A stretch of 64,000 nucleotides of DNA from Puia sp. Lineage in GTDB: Bacteria; Bacteroidota; Bacteroidia; Chitinophagales; Chitinophagaceae. The number at the start of each line of letters is the position of its first letter. Position 1 is the first letter of the stretch. A model generated the notes under the pieces. That model saw only the letters and a list, made by a program, of their open reading frames with translations, had not been told where the DNA came from and did not search any database. Below, piece by piece: positions 27,165 to 37,200 of this stretch. The DNA lies in contig JARLGZ010000279.1 of assembly GCA_031292515.1 (NCBI GenBank), positions 62,001 to 126,000 on the forward strand. Reading direction: 5' to 3'. Made by a program: the position numbers and the translations under genes.

Positions 27165-30100
27165 TTAAAAAGATGCCTTTAACCCTGCTAAGAATTGCCG
27201 GGTCGGAGGATTGGTATCATTTTCAGGATCCAAGCCGGTATATTTGGTGATAGTGAAAAGGTTGATCCCCTCCACAAAGATCCGGAGCCCCTGGAAGACC
27301 TTTGTATCGTCCATCCATTTCTTCGGGAAGCTATACCCGATCTGCAGGTTTTGCAGACGCAGATAAGAGGCGTTTTCTACGAACCGGTCGGAAACACGGA
27401 TATTATCGTTCGGATCCTGGTATACCGCCCGCGGCATCTTAGTAGACGGATGATCGGGTGTCCAGGCATTCAACACGGTAGTCCACTGGTTGCGGCCATT
27501 GCTGTTCATTCCTTCCGCGGCAGCCCGGGTCGCATTGTATTTTTTTACGTCTCCCACACCCAGCAGGAATACCGAAACGTCGAAACCTTTATAGTTTGCG
27601 CCCAGGTTAAAGCCATAATAAAACCTGGGAATGGTGGATCCGAGATAGGTCTCATCGTTCGCATCGACCACGCTGTCCTTCACAGGATTGTGTTTCGTGC
27701 TCCCGGCCGCGGGCTGCCCATAGAGATTTTGGAACCACATGTCTCCGGGCGCCTGTTGCTTGGAGAGGGCGTCATGAACAGACAAGTTGTATTTGTCAAT
27801 CTGCGCCTGGTTCTGGAAAATACCGCCGACCTTATATCCGTAGATAAACCCGACGGGCAACCCTTCTTCCAGGTTTGGATTGGCTTGCGTGTTATCTCCG
27901 CCCCGCAACGCCGTATGATTGGCCAGGGAGACCACCTCATTGTGGACGGTGGTCAGGTTGGCAGATGCGGAAAAACCGATTTCTCCAAAATTCTTATTGT
28001 ATCCTGCCTGAAATTCAAAACCCCTGTTGAGCACCGTGGCGATGTTGAGGTTAGCCGGAAGCTGTATACCGGAGCTGGGCGTAAGGCTCACATTCTGTAT
28101 GATGCCGTTGGTGATCTTGTGGTAATAATCCATCGTAAAGGAGAATCCATTTAACAGCAAAGCGTCGAAGCCGATATTTCCGGATTTCAGTTTCTCCCAG
28201 GTGAGCGTCGTATTGGCAAAGTTTCCAAATGCGGTCCCGATATTATTACTCTGGGTACCCGGCCCGAGATTATACGAGGGCGGGTTCACATTTGCCACCG
28301 GGATATACTGCCAGCCGCCCGTCGTCTGGTCATTACCCAGCGAGCCATAGCTGCCACGGATCTTCAGGTCGTTTATAAAAGTCAGTCCCTTCATGAAATT
28401 CTCCTTCGAGATCCGCCATCCTGCGGAAACAGAAGGAAAAGTACCAAATTGATGGCCGGGGGCGAATGCAGACGAGCCGTCCCGCCGGACCACTCCCTCG
28501 ATATAATATTTCCCGTCATAGTTGTAGCTGAAGCGTCCGAGATAACCGATATAGACCCTGTGCTGGTTCTCGAGATAGGCGCCCTGTTCGGTGCCCGCCG
28601 CATTAAAGTACCGGAGCGAAGGATCGCTGGAATATACATAGGAATGAACCAGGGTCGTATACCAGCTCCAGTCCTGGTAGGAAGCATCGCCGGTAAAGTC
28701 GATATTGTGCTTTCCAAAACTATGCTGGTAATCCAGGTTTAACGCCTTCACGAGATTGGTCGTCTTGCCGGATGAGATGCCGAGTGCATTCGGCGTGGTG
28801 CCGGCTACAGCATTAGGCACTCCGCTATAGGGATTGCCCGGTGTTTGGCCATATTCCCAGTTGTCGAAATTGGTGAAATTGCTATTATTGATCGTATACT
28901 GCTGCCCGCTGAGCGAACCCTTGATCTTCAGACCGGGAATGGGCTGGACCTGGATATAGCCCGTCCCGATGCCGGTCTGGTTATTGTATTTGTTGGTATT
29001 GGTGGCCAATTGACCCAGATAGTTCTGAAAGGTTGTATACTGCGCTCCGTAGAGATTGGTATAGGGCAGGTTGGTAGGCGTGATAGGCCCCGTCAATGCA
29101 TACAACGGAGCATAGCCGTAAGGATTGCTTTTGTCATAGATCGGCTGCCAGGGCGCCGCCGCATAATTGCTCAGATCTCCCCCCGGACCGCTCAGGATGT
29201 TTTCCTGGATCAACCGCAGGTTTACACCGGTCTCGAGGTATTTTCCGATCCGGGAAGTCACGTTGGTGGAGATGCTGTAGCGTTGGGTATTCACCCCGAT
29301 GATGGGGCCGTCATTGCTGGAATAGCCCGCGGAGAAATTATAGGTCGTATTATCCGTCCCCCCGCTCACGCGGACATTATAGTTCTGAATCTGTGCGTCC
29401 TTGTTGATGATCGCATGCTGCCAGTCATAGGTAGGCGAATTCCCCAGGTATTGAGAGCTCGATGGATCGAACCAGGGGCCGAACTTGGCCGACTGCCCGA
29501 TCGGCAACGGCGTTCCTCCCGTGCTAAGGTCGGGATAGGCATTATACGCATTGGTGTAGAAATTCGTATACTGCTGCGTATTCAATACCTTGAAAGTCTT
29601 GGGAATTTTCTGCACCCCGTCGAGGGCGTCAAAATCCACCCTCACCTGCCCTTTCTTCCCGGACTTGGTCGTAATCAGGATCACCCCGTTTCCGGCTCTT
29701 ACTCCATATACGGCGGCAGCGGCGGCGTCTTTCAGCACCGTGATGGAAGCGATATCGTTGGGATTGACGATCGTATAAATATTGATAGGCGTCCTTCTGG
29801 TTGGGTCATTGACCGCATCGACTGTCGCCCCCGCACCCCCTTCCGCAATCGGGATCCCGTCGATCACATACAAAGGATCCGCGAAATTAAAAGTGCTGAC
29901 ACCACGGATACGCACAACCGGCCTGGCGCTCGGATCACCACCGCCCGAGGTCACATTTACACCCGCAAGCTGCCCCTTCATCGCCAGTTCAGGAGAGATC
30001 GAAGTACTCTTCTCGATGTCGGCAGGCCCAATCTCCGAGACGGCACTGATGATATCCCTCTTCTTACGGGACCCATAGCCGACGACTACAATGGTATTGA

Positions 30101-30722
30101 GATCTTTCGATGACTCTTTTAAGACGATGTCCAGCGAAGGCCGGCTCCCCACGACGACCCGCTGCGTGATGAAACCCACGGAGCTAAACACCAGCGCGCG
30201 GCCTGCGCCTTCAGGCAACTTAATCGTAAACTCTCCTTTTCCATCGGTAGCAGTCGCGATAGCCGTATTCTCGACGGCAACAGTCACGCCCGCCAGCGGC
30301 TCGCCCGTCGCAGAAGCCACCACCCTGCCCTTCACCTCCCGGTCGACGGTCCCTTCCTGGCTGCTGGTAATGACGATCAGATCATCTATCTGCCTAAAGG
30401 TAAATCCTGTCTTTGTCAGGATGAGCCGCATCACATCCGAGACCGGCGCCTCTTTGACGGTTACGCTGACCAATAAATGGGAAGGAAAGAGATCACTGGA
30501 ATAGACGAATTTATAATCGGTTTTTAATTCTATGGTTTTCAGCACTTTGCCAATGGTGACCTGTTTAAGGTCCAATGTGAGCCTGGCTTCCTGCGAGTAC
30601 CCCGTTGCTGAAACATGCAAACAAGTGATGAGAATGAGTACAAAAGCCATCTTCATAATCAGTGCGATTTGGGTTAGATAACGGACACAGGGATGTATCC
30701 GGCTCTGTAGCCTTTTTTTCAT
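27165..30722 (-). CDS. SusC/RagA TonB-dependent transporter with STN domain
   Basis: 1185 residues. After the signal sequence come an STN domain (about residues 45-115, LTLDLKQVTIGKVLKTI...), a carboxypeptidase-regulatory-like domain (about 125-210), a plug with the SusC hallmark VVVGYGSRKKRD, and the 22-strand barrel ending in RQFLAGLKASF. It imports oligosaccharides across the outer membrane using TonB energy. The STN domain is the part that signals to FecR-type anti-sigma factors, and the FecR/ECF sigma genes sit directly upstream, so the locus is probably induced by its own ligand. Confidence 0.96.
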   Translation of the reverse strand: MKKRLQSRIHPCVRYLTQIALIMKMAFVLILITCLHVSATGYSQEARLTLDLKQVTIGKVLKTIELKTDYKFVYSSDLFPSHLLVSVTVKEAPVSDVMRLILTKTGFTFRQIDDLIVITSSQEGTVDREVKGRVVASATGEPLAGVTVAVENTAIATATDGKGEFTIKLPEGAGRALVFSSVGFITQRVVVGSRPSLDIVLKESSKDLNTIVVVGYGSRKKRDIISAVSEIGPADIEKSTSISPELAMKGQLAGVNVTSGGGDPSARPVVRIRGVSTFNFADPLYVIDGIPIAEGGAGATVDAVNDPTRRTPINIYTIVNPNDIASITVLKDAAAAAVYGVRAGNGVILITTKSGKKGQVRVDFDALDGVQKIPKTFKVLNTQQYTNFYTNAYNAYPDLSTGGTPLPIGQSAKFGPWFDPSSSQYLGNSPTYDWQHAIINKDAQIQNYNVRVSGGTDNTTYNFSAGYSSNDGPIIGVNTQRYSISTNVTSRIGKYLETGVNLRLIQENILSGPGGDLSNYAAAPWQPIYDKSNPYGYAPLYALTGPITPTNLPYTNLYGAQYTTFQNYLGQLATNTNKYNNQTGIGTGYIQVQPIPGLKIKGSLSGQQYTINNSNFTNFDNWEYGQTPGNPYSGVPNAVAGTTPNALGISSGKTTNLVKALNLDYQHSFGKHNIDFTGDASYQDWSWYTTLVHSYVYSSDPSLRYFNAAGTEQGAYLENQHRVYIGYLGRFSYNYDGKYYIEGVVRRDGSSAFAPGHQFGTFPSVSAGWRISKENFMKGLTFINDLKIRGSYGSLGNDQTTGGWQYIPVANVNPPSYNLGPGTQSNNIGTAFGNFANTTLTWEKLKSGNIGFDALLLNGFSFTMDYYHKITNGIIQNVSLTPSSGIQLPANLNIATVLNRGFEFQAGYNKNFGEIGFSASANLTTVHNEVVSLANHTALRGGDNTQANPNLEEGLPVGFIYGYKVGGIFQNQAQIDKYNLSVHDALSKQQAPGDMWFQNLYGQPAAGSTKHNPVKDSVVDANDETYLGSTIPRFYYGFNLGANYKGFDVSVFLLGVGDVKKYNATRAAAEGMNSNGRNQWTTVLNAWTPDHPSTKMPRAVYQDPNDNIRVSDRFVENASYLRLQNLQIGYSFPKKWMDDTKVFQGLRIFVEGINLFTITKYTGLDPENDTNPPTRQFLAGLKASF

Positions 30723-30987
30723 ACCTTTACATAGTTTTTTTATTTAATAAATGGGACAGGCCAGTCTCCACACAGACCCGTCCCCGAAACACTGACAGGG
30801 GGAATGTGTCACCATTCCCCTTGTTTTGTAAATGCCCGCTTATCTTTTATCCATCCTGTTCTCTGTTCATTGAGCAATCGTTTTGGTGAGTTATTCGTTT
30901 ATCGTTACATGGGTTGGTTATTACATCCTCTTCCTCATTTTTTCTTTTTAGTCATTGCGCTATCTTCTTAATCATTTCGCTATCTTC
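30723..30987. other. SusC upstream region
   Basis: This 265-base gap carries the presumed sigma-dependent promoter of susC and the tandem repeat at 30948-30987. No coding sequence or clear consensus promoter was recognised. Confidence 0.4.
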
Positions 30988-30997
30988 TTAGTCATTG
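30948..30997 (-). repeat. 20-bp tandem repeat copying the 3' end of fecR
   Basis: TTAGTCATTGCGCTATCTTC (30948-30967) and TTAATCATTTCGCTATCTTC (30968-30987) are followed directly by TTAGTCATTGTG, in which the TTA at 30988-30990 is the fecR stop codon. The gene end thus appears two more times downstream of itself. Confidence 0.85.
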
Positions 30998-32223
30998 TGC
31001 GCCCTGATGACAACCAGGCTGTCCTCTTTTATCTCATATTCGAAATGACGGGATAACTGTAAGGCATCCAGGACCTGGGGAAGAGTCTTCTTTTGGAAAG
31101 TACCCGTAAACTTGAATTGTTTTACCGCCTCGTCCCCAAAATGAATGGATACACTATACCATCTTTCCAGTTGGATGGCGATCTCTTCAAAATTTGTCTC
31201 ATTAAATGACAACACATTCTGCGTCCAGGAGACCTCGGCCAGTGAGCTGTCGGCTGCGTTGTAGGTGAGCCCCGCTATCTTGATATTTTTTTCTGCTCCG
31301 GCGACAGGCGCCCGGGATGGCAGCAGGGAAGTGACTGTCGATCTTTCATTCGATACGACAATCTTCTCGTTGGGATGAAGAACGATCTCCTTATTCTCAT
31401 TACCTTTTATGGTCACCGCCACAGACCCTTTCAGCAGCGAGGTCTCCGTGATTTTATCCTTAGGATAATCCCTTACGTTCAGAACGGTTCCCAGTACCTT
31501 TACATCCATGGAAGACGTATGAATGACGAAAGGTCTGCCGGCATCGTGAGCCACATCGAAAAAGCCTTCGCCTTCCAGCCAGATCTCGCGCCGGGAAACA
31601 TTGAATTCCCGCGCTATTTTGAGCGTGCTCCCTGCATTCAGCATCAGCTTTGTTCCATCGTTCAGCGTAAAAGATTTCCGCTCGCCGGTGCCGCTGCTCT
31701 GCAGATATTCTCTGGGGATGGCAGCCGGGCCATCAACCTGCCGGCCACCCCGCAAAATGTGTATCCCAATCGCCAGAATTACCGCCGCAGCCGCGGCGCC
31801 CGCATAAAGCCAGATCTTTCTGATCAGGGAACGACCATCCCGCCGCGTTGTATCCGATCCCGGGAAGGAGGCTTGTCCAAAACCGATAGATTCCATCGGC
31901 TCTTTTTCCGGCGTTTGTTTTTGTAAATACCCGCTTTCCGGAGACCGGCTTTCCAGCCACTCTTTTCCGAAATATTCTCTTTCCAAATGCTCTTTGACAC
32001 TCGAAAGAAAGGCCTGCTCATCCCTCATATATTGTGAAGGACCATGACTCCCGTTCAGCAATGAATAGAGCTCCCTGGCCTGCCTGACGACTTCATATCT
32101 TTCGGGATGAGCCAGGATCCACTCCTCCCAGAAAAAAACGGCCTCCGGGTCCCGGCCAAGACAATAATTGCAAAAAGAACGGTCCAGCAGGAGGTCCTCG
32201 GCTTCATAATCCTTATAGTCCAT
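30988..32223 (-). CDS. FecR-family anti-sigma factor
   Basis: 411 residues. A cytoplasmic sigma-binding N-terminal part is followed by one membrane segment (IWLYAGAAAAAVILAIGIHIL, about residues 132-152, seen as a hydrophobic run), a periplasmic FecR domain with GERKSFTLNDGT, and a C-terminal DUF4974-like domain (LSFNETNFEEIA to the end). It should hold the ECF sigma factor inactive until the STN domain of the neighbouring SusC signals substrate. Confidence 0.93.
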   Translation of the reverse strand: MDYKDYEAEDLLLDRSFCNYCLGRDPEAVFFWEEWILAHPERYEVVRQARELYSLLNGSHGPSQYMRDEQAFLSSVKEHLEREYFGKEWLESRSPESGYLQKQTPEKEPMESIGFGQASFPGSDTTRRDGRSLIRKIWLYAGAAAAAVILAIGIHILRGGRQVDGPAAIPREYLQSSGTGERKSFTLNDGTKLMLNAGSTLKIAREFNVSRREIWLEGEGFFDVAHDAGRPFVIHTSSMDVKVLGTVLNVRDYPKDKITETSLLKGSVAVTIKGNENKEIVLHPNEKIVVSNERSTVTSLLPSRAPVAGAEKNIKIAGLTYNAADSSLAEVSWTQNVLSFNETNFEEIAIQLERWYSVSIHFGDEAVKQFKFTGTFQKKTLPQVLDALQLSRHFEYEIKEDSLVVIRAHND

Positions 32224-32316
32224 GGATGAGCTATTTGTGAATAGATAAAAAAAACCGGGCCTTTTACCATGAAATCGGGGAATATTTTCCGGAAGAGCGG
32301 GAGAAAGCAGCCGAAA

Positions 32317-32937
32317 TCACTGCAAAAAGACGAACAGGACCAGCGCGATCATAAGATGGTAGGACAGGGGATCGACGCTGTATTTGCCGGCCAGGTTCCT
32401 TTTTAATATTTTGAGTGCCGCATGAATGATATTATAAGCCGTCCGTTTGGTGATCTGGCAACGGGCGGCAATCTCGTCGTAGCTGAGGTCTTCAAAGAAC
32501 TTCAGCTGCAGCAGTTCTTTTTCGCGGGAGCTCAGTTCACCCATCGCCATCATCAGTCTTTCCTTAAGGGTCTTATTTGTTTGCAACCGGATAATATATT
32601 CTTCGTAGGAGGGTTCCTCCTGGTCTGTCGCACGCATAAATCCCTTCCCCCCTGCCACTCGTGAATGGATCGCGCGAAGTTCTCCAAACAATTCATTTCT
32701 GAGACAGCTGAGCAGGTAAGATCTGGGATTCGTGACCACCGGAAGTTCACTGCGTTTATCCCATAACCGTAACAATACCTGGGTGATGCAGTCGTTTGTC
32801 AGGACCCGGTCTCCGCTGAGGCGGAGGCCGTAGTTGATAAGGCCTGTGTAATATTTATTATACAGGGCCAGTAAAGCGTCGGAGTTGCCTTCCCGCAACT
32901 GCGCCCAGATTTCATTATGGCTGGGGTCAACAAGCAT
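32317..32937 (-). CDS. ECF RNA polymerase sigma factor (FecI-like)
   Basis: 206 residues. Sigma-2 region about residues 22-85 (LYNKYYTGLINYGLRL, DCITQVLLRLWDKR) and sigma-4 about 130-185 (LSSREKELLQLKFFEDLSYDEIAARC) are clear. The last residues form an odd hydrophobic tail (YHLMIALVLFVFLQ). It precedes fecR by 93 bases on the same strand and should drive the SusC/SusD locus. The divergent permease gene at 33133 shares the upstream gap. Confidence 0.94.
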   Translation of the reverse strand: MLVDPSHNEIWAQLREGNSDALLALYNKYYTGLINYGLRLSGDRVLTNDCITQVLLRLWDKRSELPVVTNPRSYLLSCLRNELFGELRAIHSRVAGGKGFMRATDQEEPSYEEYIIRLQTNKTLKERLMMAMGELSSREKELLQLKFFEDLSYDEIAARCQITKRTAYNIIHAALKILKRNLAGKYSVDPLSYHLMIALVLFVFLQ

Positions 32938-33132
32938 CGCAGATTAAAACTACGACATTTAAATTATGAATAAAAAACAAATGGACTATCCTGCCCCATG
33001 CTGTCCCGGCAAACTTGTCCGCATTCAAAACACCAGTTGTATCGAAATCGCACTTCCAGGAGAACCGATCTTTATTACCAGGATCTGAATCAATAACTTA
33101 GGAGACTGGCACAATTTTATGTGTGAAAAGAT

Positions 33133-35514
33133 ATGATCAAAACCAACCTCCGGAATGCGTGGCGTGTACTGCTCCGCAATAAGTCCTATACCTTTATCAA
33201 CGTATTGGGCCTCTCCCTCAGTATCGGCATTAGCCTTGTCATCTTCCAGGTCATACGCTTCGAGACCGGTTTTGATGCCTATCATGCCCGGGCATCGCGG
33301 ATTTACCAGCTTACCGGCAAAAACAAGTTTGGCGAGGCCAACCCACAGGCCCCGCAAGGCGTCCTTCACGCGCTCAATACGAAGTTTCCGGGTGTCGAAA
33401 AAGCCGCAGCCGTTTACCGGTTTGATCCCCAGGTCGTCAAAACCGGCGACCGGAACTTCAAACAAACAAATGTCTTCTTCACACAGCCGGCCTTCCTGGA
33501 TATGATCGACGTGGAATGGATCGTAGGTTCTCCTGCCGCTTCCCTGGGCAAACCCTTCCAGATCGTGTTGGACGAACCCACGGCGCATAAACTTTTCGGC
33601 GGAGACGCAAGGGATGCCATGGGCAAGACCCTCCGCTTCGACAAGAAGATCGACCTGACCGTTTCGGGGATCATAAAAAAATCCCCGGCCAACTCGGATT
33701 TCCAGCTGGAGATGATGGTCTCCTTCGCAACCCTCACAAAATACCTGGATGGTTATTATGGCAATGAGGATTCCTGGGGCGGCGGCGATTCTTTTTTTCA
33801 TGGCTATGTGCTGCTGAAGCCCGGCGCCGACCCCAAAACAATTGAAGCGGGGCTAGACCGGATGGCCGCGGAAAAAGGGGATGAATCCGCTTATACCCAC
33901 TTTTTTCTCAGCTCCCTGAATGCCGCCCATTTCAACGGGGACCTGGATGAATTCAACTATACCACGTCACGATGGATACTCTATGCGCTCGGTAGCATCG
34001 GGGCCTTCCTGGTCCTGATCGCCTGCATCAACTTTATCAATATGGCCACCGTGCAGGCCGTTCAGCGAAACAAAGAAACCGGCATCCGAAAATTACTGGG
34101 CAGCAGCAAAAGCCGGATCATCGGCCAGTTCCTGGTCGAGACCGGGTTGATCGTGTTGCTTGCGATGATCCTGGGAATCGGACTGGGCAGGTTTTTCCAA
34201 CCTTATACCGAGAGCCTGGTTAGCAGCCATGTCAACGAAGGTTCGTCCTGGAGCGTTTCTATCATTCCGTTCCTGCTGTTGCTCGGGGTGTTGATCACCC
34301 TACTGGCCGGTCTTTATCCTGCGCTATCGCTATCCGGGTTCAAGCCGGTAGAATTGCTTCGGCAAAAATTTTTCACCGGCAACGCAAAAGGCATCACCCT
34401 TCGCCGGTCGCTGGTCGTTATTCAGTTTACGATCGCCCAGGTATTGGTCATCTGTACCCTCGTCGGGATGCGGCAGATCCATTACTTTTATCAAAAAGAC
34501 CTGGGCTTCGACCAGGCTTCCATGGTGACGGTGACGATGCCGGACCGGGGAGATGCCCTGATGCGGGAAAGATTCCGGCAGGCCCTGATCGGCTCACCCG
34601 CCATCCGGGAAATAACCTATGGACTCACCGCACCCTCCAGCCGGCGTCATATGTGGTGGGGCAAAGCCACCCATCCGGGTTTACCGAATGGCGAGCTGTT
34701 TTTCAGGCTACAGTTCGTCGACACCAATTACTTCTCATTTTTTAAAATACCGCTGGTGGCGGGCAGGAATTTAACCCGGGTCGATACCAATGGCATCGCG
34801 CTGGTCAATGAGACGGCAGCCCGCGATATGGGATTCAAAAACCCGGCCGGCGTCATCGGGCAGCAACCGGAGATCTGGGGCGAACGAAAAACCATCATAG
34901 GGGTCGTAAAGGATTACCAATCTCAAAGCCTGAAGGAAGGCATCATCCCTCATATCTTCGAATATGGCCCCGGGAAATTTGAGACGGCCTGTATCCGCGT
35001 CGAGCCGGGAAAGACGACAGAGGCGCTTAAACAGATCGGAATAGCCTATAAAATCCTCTTCCCGGACAATGTATTCGAATATGCATTCCTGGGAGACGAT
35101 GTGAAGAGTTTCTATGCCGATGAGAGCAAGCTGGCAAATTTCCTCTCCCTGTTCACGATCATCGGCCTGCTCACGGGTTGCCTGGGCCTGTACGGGCTTG
35201 TATCTTTTATCTGTGTGAGGAAGACCAAGGAGATCGGTGTAAGAAAAGTCCTGGGAGCGGGCATCCCCCAAATCCTTTCACTCTTAAGCGGGGAGTTCCT
35301 GGCGCTTGTCGGCGTATCCTTCGTGGTGTCGATGCCGCTGGCCTGGTGGATCATGAAACATTTCCTGGAACAATATTCCAACCGCATCGCGATGCCCTTT
35401 TGGATATTCGGACTGAGCGGGGCAGGCGCGGTGGTCCTCACGATGCTCACCATCAGCCTGCAAACGGTAAGAGCGGCACTGGTCAATCCCGCGAAGAGCC
35501 TGAGAACGGAATAG
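33133..35514 (+). CDS. FtsX/MacB-like ABC transporter permease
   Basis: 793 residues with two FtsX-type units. Each has a membrane segment, a large periplasmic MacB-like domain (about 50-250 and 450-650) and a block of membrane helices (about 280-420 and 660-780). The start MIKTNLRNAWRVLLRNKSYTFINV and the ETGIRKLLGSSK / EIGVRKVLGAG cytoplasmic loops are typical. Chitinophagaceae carry many such permeases without an adjacent ATPase, as here. Its substrate is unknown; peptide, lipoprotein or antibiotic export by mechanotransmission is known for relatives. Confidence 0.92.
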   Translation: MIKTNLRNAWRVLLRNKSYTFINVLGLSLSIGISLVIFQVIRFETGFDAYHARASRIYQLTGKNKFGEANPQAPQGVLHALNTKFPGVEKAAAVYRFDPQVVKTGDRNFKQTNVFFTQPAFLDMIDVEWIVGSPAASLGKPFQIVLDEPTAHKLFGGDARDAMGKTLRFDKKIDLTVSGIIKKSPANSDFQLEMMVSFATLTKYLDGYYGNEDSWGGGDSFFHGYVLLKPGADPKTIEAGLDRMAAEKGDESAYTHFFLSSLNAAHFNGDLDEFNYTTSRWILYALGSIGAFLVLIACINFINMATVQAVQRNKETGIRKLLGSSKSRIIGQFLVETGLIVLLAMILGIGLGRFFQPYTESLVSSHVNEGSSWSVSIIPFLLLLGVLITLLAGLYPALSLSGFKPVELLRQKFFTGNAKGITLRRSLVVIQFTIAQVLVICTLVGMRQIHYFYQKDLGFDQASMVTVTMPDRGDALMRERFRQALIGSPAIREITYGLTAPSSRRHMWWGKATHPGLPNGELFFRLQFVDTNYFSFFKIPLVAGRNLTRVDTNGIALVNETAARDMGFKNPAGVIGQQPEIWGERKTIIGVVKDYQSQSLKEGIIPHIFEYGPGKFETACIRVEPGKTTEALKQIGIAYKILFPDNVFEYAFLGDDVKSFYADESKLANFLSLFTIIGLLTGCLGLYGLVSFICVRKTKEIGVRKVLGAGIPQILSLLSGEFLALVGVSFVVSMPLAWWIMKHFLEQYSNRIAMPFWIFGLSGAGAVVLTMLTISLQTVRAALVNPAKSLRTE

Positions 35515-35523
35515 AGATTACCG

Positions 35524-36240
35524 TTACCGGAATACCTCATCGGCAACCCCCTTGTTAACAGAATAAGAAGTATAGCTTATCTCCACCTTTCCTTTTGCGT
35601 TGCTGCCGGCGCCCGGAGACGACTTGTGACTTCCATCGTCGTAGTCGAAGGTAAGCCCTTTGGGAAGCTTATAGTCCTTTGTATTAAAAGTAAAGACCAC
35701 CTTGTCGGGCAAGGCCCAGACACTGTATTTCCCATAGCTCATGGCCACCTCATAGGTTCCGTTCTCGCGCGTCGTAGTCCGCGCCCGCAGGATCAGCAGC
35801 CGGGTCTCGTCGATATAGAGCGTGGAGAGGACCAGGTCCGAAGCATCGTCTTTGGGAAGCAGTTTGATCACCCTCACCGCGATACCATCCATCTTTTCAC
35901 TTCCCGCATCCAGTACTGTGTAAGATCCCTTGAACAGATTGTTAAGACTGATGGTTACGGCTCCCTTTGGTACCAGGGAGATCCCTTTTTCATTGTTGAT
36001 ACGGAGTTTATCCGGCTTTTTAAAATAGACCTTTACCCGGGCTTCCGGTACTTTGAGGAAACTGACATCGGTCTTCATGATCCCTTCGGCAGAATAGTCA
36101 CTGACCTGGTCGAGACGGGCACGCACCTTAAGCAGGAGCACAGAACCGTCCTGGGCACGGACCATGGGCCACAGACCGGCCAGGCAAAAAACAATCCACA
36201 GAAGCCGTATGTAAGATTTCGTGATCAGGAAATGTCTCAT
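35524..36240 (-). CDS. LolA-like outer-membrane lipoprotein carrier protein
   Basis: 238 residues from ATG 36240; the open frame reaches 36315, but the signal peptide (LLWIVFCLAGLWPMVRAQ) begins after this Met. The rest resembles the LolA/LolB half-barrel: a MKTDVSFLKVPEARVKVYFKKPDKLRI segment in the first sheet and TLYIDETRLLILRARTTTRENG in the middle. It may carry lipoproteins or other lipids through the periplasm. It is convergent with the permease gene (9 bases) and follows the ABC-2 pair on the same strand. Confidence 0.72.
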   Translation of the reverse strand: MRHFLITKSYIRLLWIVFCLAGLWPMVRAQDGSVLLLKVRARLDQVSDYSAEGIMKTDVSFLKVPEARVKVYFKKPDKLRINNEKGISLVPKGAVTISLNNLFKGSYTVLDAGSEKMDGIAVRVIKLLPKDDASDLVLSTLYIDETRLLILRARTTTRENGTYEVAMSYGKYSVWALPDKVVFTFNTKDYKLPKGLTFDYDDGSHKSSPGAGSNAKGKVEISYTSYSVNKGVADEVFR

Positions 36241-36318
36241 GGTAGTTCGCTCATATGATTTACTAAATAGGTACCCACCCCTTATTTGCCCATCCGTGAT
36301 ACCCGGGAATGCCACCAG

Positions 36319-37200
36319 TCAGCTCAAGATGTCTTTCCGGCGAAACACGGCGATCGCCGTCCCCACGAACAATACAATATAGGCCGCCAGGATAGACAGG
36401 CTTCGCAGGATGGCCGGGAGATTTTCTATCGTTCCGGGTATGGCGGAACCTTCCCCATTGGATTTCGAATAGAAAAAACCTTTCCAGGCCAGCATGTGCG
36501 AAGTGAACAGCCAGGGCTTTATCGTGTCGTCATATAGCGGGATCTTCATCTCGGAAAGAATCGTCAGCACGATGACGATGCTGATGGTGGAAACGATCGG
36601 ACCAATGGAATTCTCCGCAAATACCGAAAGCAGGAATGCCAGGGCGGCGACCGTACTAAGCGCAACGGCCGCATATCCAAAAGCCGCAAGATACCTCCAC
36701 ATGACATCGCTTTTTCCGATCTGTTCCATCACTTCGTTGCGCGCGATCAGCATATCGTTCGTTCCAAAGAAAAGCATGCTGAGGAACAAGGCCAGTATAG
36801 CCATCCAAACAAGCAGGAGGACCGTGTAAACGACGGAAGCGGCAAATTTCACCAGCATCAGCTGTGTTCTGCTCACGGGCCGCGTGATCAGAAGCCGGAG
36901 CGTGCCCATATTGGCCTCTCCCGCTATGCTATCTCCTGCCACCAGCGCTACCAGCAGCGGAACATGGATAAGCAGCGTGTTGAGTATGATAAAAGCTACC
37001 AGGTATCCGTTTAAGATCATTCCGTAAGGGATATAAAACGAGTCGGACAGGCTGCTCATCATCAACTGCAGATAAGATTTGCCATCAAACTTCAGGCCCA
37101 GTTGGATGATCAGGACCATACCCGCGATGGCTGCAAAACTGATATAAGTCCTGGGGCGCTTGAAAATCTTAAAGAGTTCGATCTGTAAAAGTCTCCACAT
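36319..37200 (-). CDS. ABC-2 type transporter permease
   Basis: 293 residues from ATG 37200; upstream codons overlap the ATPase gene without fitting the family. It has six likely membrane segments and the usual ABC-2 layout, with LFKIFKRPRTYISF at the start and NMGTLRLLITRPVSRTQLML in the second cytoplasmic loop. It overlaps the ATPase gene by 32 bases, so the two form one exporter. The substrate is unknown. Confidence 0.92.
   Translation of the reverse strand: MWRLLQIELFKIFKRPRTYISFAAIAGMVLIIQLGLKFDGKSYLQLMMSSLSDSFYIPYGMILNGYLVAFIILNTLLIHVPLLVALVAGDSIAGEANMGTLRLLITRPVSRTQLMLVKFAASVVYTVLLLVWMAILALFLSMLFFGTNDMLIARNEVMEQIGKSDVMWRYLAAFGYAAVALSTVAALAFLLSVFAENSIGPIVSTISIVIVLTILSEMKIPLYDDTIKPWLFTSHMLAWKGFFYSKSNGEGSAIPGTIENLPAILRSLSILAAYIVLFVGTAIAVFRRKDILS

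Noticed and set aside
28845-30113. Long open frame antisense to the SusC gene (422 codons)
   Set aside because: It lies fully inside a clear SusC gene and its translation has no domain pattern; high-GC antisense frames are expected.
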